Shown here piece by piece: positions 59,963 to 64,000 of a stretch of 64,000 nt of DNA. This stretch comes from Streptomyces sp. HD (GTDB taxonomy: Bacteria > Actinomycetota > Actinomycetes > Streptomycetales > Streptomycetaceae). The stretch spans positions 1-64,000 of the forward strand of contig NZ_JAQMYP010000051.1 of assembly GCF_028369295.1 (NCBI RefSeq). The letters run 5' to 3'. Below the pieces are notes generated by a model. The model was not told where the DNA came from. It did not search any database and saw only the letters and a list, made by a program, of their open reading frames with translations. Made by a program: the position numbers and the translations under genes. The stretch's first letter is position 1. Every line of letters starts with the position of its first letter.

Positions 59963-60288
59963 TCACCCACCTCCAGCCCGAGGCTAGGCCGCCCGTTCAC
60001 CCGCCGGGGAGGGCGCACCAACGGCACACAGGTGCAGCGCGGGCCAACGTCGTCACAGCGCGTCAGGCGCCGTCACACTCCTCCACGATGGCCTTCACAC
60101 CCCGCCCCGGCAAACGGACCTCGAAGGCCCCGGACGTCGAAGGACCGGTATGTCGGACGGGCCCCGGAAGACCTCACACAGCGCGAAACCCCGGCCGCAC
60201 TCCCCCAGGTGGTCCCCTGGAGAAGCCCCGGCCGGGGTCTCACACAACTCCTCAGCGCATGGTCAGCCCATGCGCACCGGCGTCACCG
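59963..60288. other. Intergenic region between small membrane protein and clgR
   Basis: 326 bp without a gene I can support. It contains the upstream region of the membrane-protein gene and the clgR terminator (60188-60238). Confidence 0.5.
60188..60238 (-). terminator. Terminator after clgR
   Basis: ACCCCGGCCG (60188-60197) pairs with CGGCCGGGGT (60229-60238). The 31-nt interior contains a second small stem (CCAGG/CCTGG), giving a nested fold 50 bp past the clgR stop. Confidence 0.65.
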
Positions 60289-60669
60289 TCACGCGGCGAC
60301 CACGTCCACCGCCTCGGAAGGCGCCTTGATGGTCACCCGTTCCGGTGGCACACCGGTCACCGACACAGAACCCAGCATCGGACGGACCGACGCCGGTACA
60401 GGCTCGCTGGGTGTGGCCGCAGCAGACTGGGCCAGCTCGGCGAGGGCGAGCTCGTCGCTCACTTCCCGCATGAGCTCGGACATCCGTACGTCCAGCGCGT
60501 CGCAGATCGCGGCGAGCAGTTCGGAGGAAGCCTCCTTCTGCCCCCGCTCCACCTCGGAGAGATAGCCGAGTGAAACTCGGGCGGACGAGGAGACTTCGCG
60601 CAGAGTACGGCCCTGGCGCTGGCGCTGCCGACGCAGCACGTCACCCAGCAGGCGACGGAGCAGAATCAT
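60289..60669 (-). CDS. clgR: Clp protease gene regulator ClgR
   Basis: 126-residue XRE-family activator of clp protease and lon genes. HTH: RTLREVSSSARVSLGYLSEV followed by ERGQKEASSELLAAICDAL. The C-terminus ends in VDVVAA; in S. lividans the C-terminal Ala-Ala makes ClgR a ClpP substrate, giving feedback. ATG 60669 follows GGGAGCC. It lies downstream of rimO-pgsA-cinA on the same strand, the conserved clgR position also seen in mycobacteria (next to pgsA3). Confidence 0.92.
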   Translation of the reverse strand: MILLRRLLGDVLRRQRQRQGRTLREVSSSARVSLGYLSEVERGQKEASSELLAAICDALDVRMSELMREVSDELALAELAQSAAATPSEPVPASVRPMLGSVSVTGVPPERVTIKAPSEAVDVVAA

Positions 60670-60778
60670 CGGTGGCTCCCTCCTCGGACCGCGTAGCCGC
60701 ATCCTTCACGCCCCACCGTACCGCCTTGCGCCGCGGCCGTGCGGGGAGCGATGTCGTGTTCACTAAGGGCTGCAAACA

Positions 60779-61324
60779 TCAAAACCCCCCGTTCTGTTCC
60801 GTATCCTGTGTCCGCTCATTCCCAGTGTGTTCGCTCGCAAGCTCCTTCAGGAGCAGTGCGAGTACGCTCCGTACACTCTCCATACGAATTTCCGCGCGGT
60901 CGCCGTTCAACCGCAGGGCCTCCACTTTTCCGCCACCGGCAGAACCGGAACCGGGTCCGAAAGGCCCGGACACGGCGATGAAAACCGTCCCTACGGGCTG
61001 TCCGTCCTGCGTCTCGGGCCCTGCGACGCCGGTCGTCGCGAGCCCCCAGTCGGCCCCCAGAGCCTTCCGCACGCCGACCGCCATCTGGGCTGCCACCTGC
61101 GGATTCACCGCTCCGCGCTGCGCCAGTAGGGTGGCGTCGACCCCGAGCAGCTCGTGCTTCAGCTCGGTGGCGTAGGCGATCACCGAGCCCCTGAACGCCT
61201 TGGAGGCCCCAGGGGCGGCTGTGACTTCCGCCGCAACCAGGCCGCCCGTGAGCGACTCGGCGACCGCGAGCGTCTCACCCTTCACTGTGAGTAGTCGCAC
61301 CACGTCGGCGGCCGTGGAACTCAC
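60779..61324 (-). CDS. cinA: CinA C-terminal (nicotinamide-nucleotide amidase) domain protein
   Basis: 181-residue stand-alone CinA C-terminal domain (PncC-type), which deamidates nicotinamide mononucleotide in NAD salvage. Family motifs: LAVAESLTGGLVAAEVTAAP, SFRGSVIAYATELKHELLGV-like GSVIAYATELK, and ADWGLATTGVAGPETQDGQP. GTG 61324 overlaps the pgsA stop by 4 bp, showing coupling. The N-terminal molybdopterin-like half of full-length CinA is absent, as usual in actinobacteria. Confidence 0.93.
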   Translation of the reverse strand: MSSTAADVVRLLTVKGETLAVAESLTGGLVAAEVTAAPGASKAFRGSVIAYATELKHELLGVDATLLAQRGAVNPQVAAQMAVGVRKALGADWGLATTGVAGPETQDGQPVGTVFIAVSGPFGPGSGSAGGGKVEALRLNGDRAEIRMESVRSVLALLLKELASEHTGNERTQDTEQNGGF

Positions 61325-62094
61325 GCTTCCGTCTCCTCCAACGCCGCCTTGCGCTCGGCGATTCCCTGCCTGCGCAGCACAATGGCTTGTCTCACATAGT
61401 CGAGCCCGGTCACCACGGTCAGGACGACCGCCGCAGCCATCACCCAGAACCTCAGAGTGGCCAGCCACCCCGTCAGCGCCAGGATGTACATCCCGACGGC
61501 CACGCCCTGCGTGAGGGTCTTGAGCTTGCCGCCCCGGCTCGCCGGGATCACGCCGTACCGGATAACCAGGAAACGCAGCAGAGTGATGCCGAGTTCCCGG
61601 CCGAGGATGACGGCCGTCACCCACCACGGCAGATCGCCCAGCGCGGACAGACAGATCAGCGCCGCTCCCATGATCGCCTTGTCGGCGATGGGGTCGGCGA
61701 TCTTCCCGAAGTCGGTGACGAGGTCGTAGGCCCGCGCCAGATGACCGTCGAACAGGTCGGTGATCATGGCGATGGCGAAGGCCGCCCAGGCGAGCGAGCG
61801 CCACGCCGGGTCGTATCCGCCGTCGGCCAGCATCAGCGCGACGAAGGCGGGCACGAGGACCAGCCGGAGCATGGTCAGCAGGTTGGCGATGTTCCAGACG
61901 CTGGCCTGGTTGACGGCCGCGGCCGCGATCTTCCCGCCGCGCGCGGGCTTCGCACCGCCCGGGACGCCGGCTTCCGCGCCGCCGCCCGCCTTCGGGCCAC
62001 CGCCACCGCCCTTGGCCGCACCCACCGCACTCGCCTTGCCCGGCGCACCCGCCGGGGAGGCGCCACCTGCGGCGGACGCCGGAACTCCGGTCAT
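61321..62094 (-). CDS. pgsA: CDP-diacylglycerol-glycerol-3-phosphate 3-phosphatidyltransferase
   Basis: 257-residue CDP-alcohol phosphatidyltransferase of phosphatidylglycerol synthesis. The signature D-G-x2-A-R-x8-G-x3-D-x3-D is FDGHLARAYDLVTDFGKIADPIAD read in two parts: FDGHLARAY and DFGKIADPIAD. About six membrane helices follow a disordered Gly/Ala/Lys N-terminus of about 60 residues (KGGGGGPKAGGGAEAG). ATG 62094 overlaps the rimO stop by 4 bp and its own stop overlaps cinA. Confidence 0.94.
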   Translation of the reverse strand: MTGVPASAAGGASPAGAPGKASAVGAAKGGGGGPKAGGGAEAGVPGGAKPARGGKIAAAAVNQASVWNIANLLTMLRLVLVPAFVALMLADGGYDPAWRSLAWAAFAIAMITDLFDGHLARAYDLVTDFGKIADPIADKAIMGAALICLSALGDLPWWVTAVILGRELGITLLRFLVIRYGVIPASRGGKLKTLTQGVAVGMYILALTGWLATLRFWVMAAAVVLTVVTGLDYVRQAIVLRRQGIAERKAALEETEA

Positions 62095-63572
62095 CTGCCC
62101 GCCTCCTCACTACACGCGAGCGTGCCCTGCAGCGGCTCGGCCACCAGGTCGACACCTTCCGTACCGACCACCTTCGCCTCGACCATACGACCGATGCTCA
62201 GCCCCGCGCCGCTCGTGAGCAGCACCTGGCCGTCCGTCTCCGGCGCCTGGTGCGCGCCACGGCCGTACGCGCCCTCCGTCGGGTCCTCGGCGCCGACCGC
62301 CTCGACGAGCACCTGCACGGTCTCCCCGAGGCGCTCCTCGGCGCGTTGCGAGACGAGCTCCTCGGCCAGCCGTGAGACATGCGCCAGCCGCTCGGCGACG
62401 ACGTCCTCGTCGAGCTTGTTGTCGTACGTCGCAGCCTCCGTGCCGTCCTCGTCGGAGTAGCCGAAGACACCGATGGCGTCCAGCCGCGCGCCGTTCAGGA
62501 AGCGCTCCAGCTCCGCCAGGTCGGCCTCGGTCTCGCCGGGGAAGCCCACGATGAAGTTGGAGCGCACGCCGGCCTGGGGGGCCTTGCTGCGGATGGTGTC
62601 GAGCAGCTCCAGGAAGCGGTCGGTGTCGCCGAAGCGGCGCATCGCGCGCAGCACGTCGGGAGCGGAGTGCTGGAAGGAGAGGTCGAAGTAGGGCGCCACC
62701 TTGGGCGTGGACGTCAGTACGTCGATCAGCCCGGGCCGCATCTCGGCCGGCTGGAGGTAGCTGACACGTACACGCTCGATGCCGTCGACCTCCGCCAGCT
62801 CCGGCAGCAGGGACTCCAGCAGCCGGATGTCGCCGAGGTCCTTGCCGTACGAGGTGTTGTTCTCGGAGACCAGCATGATCTCCTTCACGCCCTGTTCGGC
62901 CAGCCAGCGCGTCTCGTTCAGCACGTCGCTGGGCCGGCGCGAGATGAAGGAGCCGCGGAAGGACGGGATGGCGCAGAAGGAGCAGCGCCGGTCGCAGCCG
63001 GAGGCGAGCTTCACCGAGGCGACCGGGGAGCCGTCGAGGCGGCGGCGCAGGGGCGCACGCGGGCCCGAGGCGGGCGCGAGGCCCTCCGGCAGGTCCACCG
63101 GGGCGTGCCCGGGCAGCGCGACGTCGGCCGCGGACTCCTGCCGCTCGGCGGGGCTGATCGGCAGCAGCTTGCGCCGGTCACGCGGGGTGTGCGCGGCGTG
63201 GATGCCGCCGTTCAGGATGGTCTGGAGGCGGTCCGAGATGTTCGAGTAGTCGTCGAAGCCGAGCACGCCGTCGGCCTCGGGAAGAGCCTCCGCGAGCTCC
63301 TTGCCGTACCGCTCGGCCATGCAGCCCACCGCCACGACGGCCTGGGTTCTTCCATGGCCCTTGAGATCGTTGGCCTCCAGGAGCGCGTCGACGGAGTCCT
63401 TCTTGGCGGCGTCGACGAAGCCGCACGTGTTGACCACGGCGACATCCGCGTCCTCGGCGTCCTCGACGAGATCCCAGCCGTCCGCCTCCAAACGGCCTGC
63501 GAGCTCCTCCGAGTCCACCTCGTTACGGGCGCAGCCAAGAGTGACGAGTGCGACGGTACGGCGTTCAGGCAT
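62091..63572 (-). CDS. rimO: Ribosomal protein S12 methylthiotransferase RimO
   Basis: 493-residue radical-SAM enzyme that methylthiolates an Asp of ribosomal protein S12. The first cluster is held by LVTLGCARNEVDSEELAGRL, VVNTCGFVDAAKKDSVD and VAVGCMAERYG; the radical-SAM motif is CDRRCSFC in KLASGCDRRCSFCAIPSFRG, and a TRAM domain ends the protein. An Ala/Pro-rich loop (about 140-185) is inserted before the SAM domain. ATG 63572 (MPERRTVALVTLGC) is conserved. It starts the coupled rimO-pgsA-cinA unit. Confidence 0.96.
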   Translation of the reverse strand: MPERRTVALVTLGCARNEVDSEELAGRLEADGWDLVEDAEDADVAVVNTCGFVDAAKKDSVDALLEANDLKGHGRTQAVVAVGCMAERYGKELAEALPEADGVLGFDDYSNISDRLQTILNGGIHAAHTPRDRRKLLPISPAERQESAADVALPGHAPVDLPEGLAPASGPRAPLRRRLDGSPVASVKLASGCDRRCSFCAIPSFRGSFISRRPSDVLNETRWLAEQGVKEIMLVSENNTSYGKDLGDIRLLESLLPELAEVDGIERVRVSYLQPAEMRPGLIDVLTSTPKVAPYFDLSFQHSAPDVLRAMRRFGDTDRFLELLDTIRSKAPQAGVRSNFIVGFPGETEADLAELERFLNGARLDAIGVFGYSDEDGTEAATYDNKLDEDVVAERLAHVSRLAEELVSQRAEERLGETVQVLVEAVGAEDPTEGAYGRGAHQAPETDGQVLLTSGAGLSIGRMVEAKVVGTEGVDLVAEPLQGTLACSEEAGR

Positions 63573-63610
63573 GGGCTCAAGACTACTTTGTCTCACTGAC
63601 ACCCCACGTC

Positions 63611-63642
63611 GACGGGGTTGGCCGATCTTGGCCAACCCCGTC
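63611..63642 (-). terminator. Terminator after the RodZ-like gene
   Basis: Perfect 13-bp inverted repeat GACGGGGTTGGCC (63611-63623) with GGCCAACCCCGTC (63630-63642), loop GATCTT, 25 bp past the stop codon on the minus strand and before rimO. Confidence 0.85.
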
Positions 63643-63666
63643 CTCAGCTCACCCCTTCAGCCGGAC

Positions 63667-64000
63667 TTATCCGGCCTGCGGGTCGCCCTTCGTGTATGTG
63701 AGGCGCTCCACGGCGCCCGGCTGCCAGTCGTCATCGATCTTCTTGCCGTTGACATACAGGTCGATCGCACCCGCGTCACCGAGGACGAGGTTGATCTTCT
63801 CGCTGTCCTGGAAGGTCTTGGAGTCGCCCTGCTTGAGCAGGTCGTCGAAGAGCAGCCGACCGTTGTGGTCCTTGACCCCGACCCAGCTCCTGCCGTCAAC
63901 GGCGGTGACCTGGACGGTCACCTTGTCCTGCGGGACGGCTGCGATGGCGCTGTCCGACGGCTCCGGCTTCGGGTCCTTGGGCTTGTCGGTCTTCGGGGTG
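63667..64000 (-). CDS. RodZ-like protein, DUF4115 C-terminal domain (partial)
   Basis: The 3' 111 codons of a gene that continues beyond the window. The visible part is a Pro/Lys/Asp-rich linker (PKTDKPKDPKPEPSD) and then a compact beta domain (KVTVQVTAVDGRSWVGVKD, LLKQGDSKTFQDSEKINLVL, AIDLYVNGKKID), typical of the DUF4115 extracellular domain of RodZ-like HTH membrane proteins. In streptomycetes this gene sits between ftsK and rimO. The N-terminal HTH and membrane helix would lie outside the window. Confidence 0.8.
   Translation of the reverse strand, partial: TPKTDKPKDPKPEPSDSAIAAVPQDKVTVQVTAVDGRSWVGVKDHNGRLLFDDLLKQGDSKTFQDSEKINLVLGDAGAIDLYVNGKKIDDDWQPGAVERLTYTKGDPQAG

Noticed and set aside
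1..64000. tRNA, rRNA, transposase or integrase genes
   Set aside because: No cloverleaf-like sequences or transposase/integrase motifs (DDE, tyrosine recombinase R-H-R-Y) were recognised by reading both strands.

Overview
The window is a high-GC actinobacterial chromosome segment, almost certainly from Streptomyces. The signs are third-position G/C codon bias, GTG starts, actinobacterial families (class II NrdJ with NrdR, ClgR, DUF3046, MT0933-like antitoxin, LexA with a CGAAC-N4-GTTYG box) and a gene order that, as I remember it, follows the S. coelicolor core around recA from nrdJ down to the rodZ/ftsK neighbourhood. The first 56 bases are nearly pure G and C homopolymer and look like a contig edge. 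The last gene runs off the right end.

Region by region. (1) 1-7361: DNA precursor supply and SOS control: nrdJ and nrdR with paired NrdR boxes, divergent lexA with its own SOS box, and a DinG-type helicase. (2) 7362-12892: a spacer with two helically phased micro-repeats, then a compact NRPS-independent siderophore locus (acetyltransferase, IucA/IucC synthetase, PLP aminotransferase with a roughly 100-residue insertion). (3) 13075-20040: a variable stretch with an nSTAND1 remnant, an unrecognised ORF, a membrane-embedded NACHT (NLR-like) NTPase and two tandem secreted trypsin-like lipoproteins. (4) 20137-32735: core housekeeping: hflX, an M1 aminopeptidase, a RelA/SpoT homologue, dapF, miaA, miaB, a LigB-like protein and a MazG-like protein. 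(5) 32871-39862: a TAXI solute-binding protein, the gluR-gluK two-component system with a perfect 16-bp palindrome, and the gluABCD glutamate transporter. (6) 39946-41932: an AT-richer island with two small secreted proteins, a palindrome and a LuxR regulator whose receiver lacks the phospho-acceptor. (7) 42252-45398: an FAD monooxygenase, then a leaderless Cys-containing leader peptide upstream of a cysteine dioxygenase-rhodanese operon. (8) 45775-52632: recX, recA with SOS promoter, an AI-2E-family membrane protein, DUF3046, an alpha/alpha-toroid protein, and azlCD with an AraC regulator broken by a 7-bp tandem triplication. (9) 52758-64000: Lhr helicase, Nei2 glycosylase, a short-chain dehydrogenase with a leaderless promoter, clgR, cinA, pgsA, rimO and the 3' part of a RodZ-like gene.

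Two themes connect the genes. DNA repair and its control recur: lexA, recA, recX, the DinG-like helicase, Lhr, Nei2 and NrdR/NrdJ. Nutrient sensing is the other: GluRK/GluABCD, the cysteine leader with CDO and rhodanese, the RelA/SpoT homologue, and the siderophore locus. The best candidates for undescribed biology are the leaderless cysteine leader (44017-44139), the AT-rich secreted-protein/LuxR island (39946-41932), the membrane NACHT protein with its neighbours (13075-20040), and the phase-variation-like repeat in the AraC gene (52226-52246).
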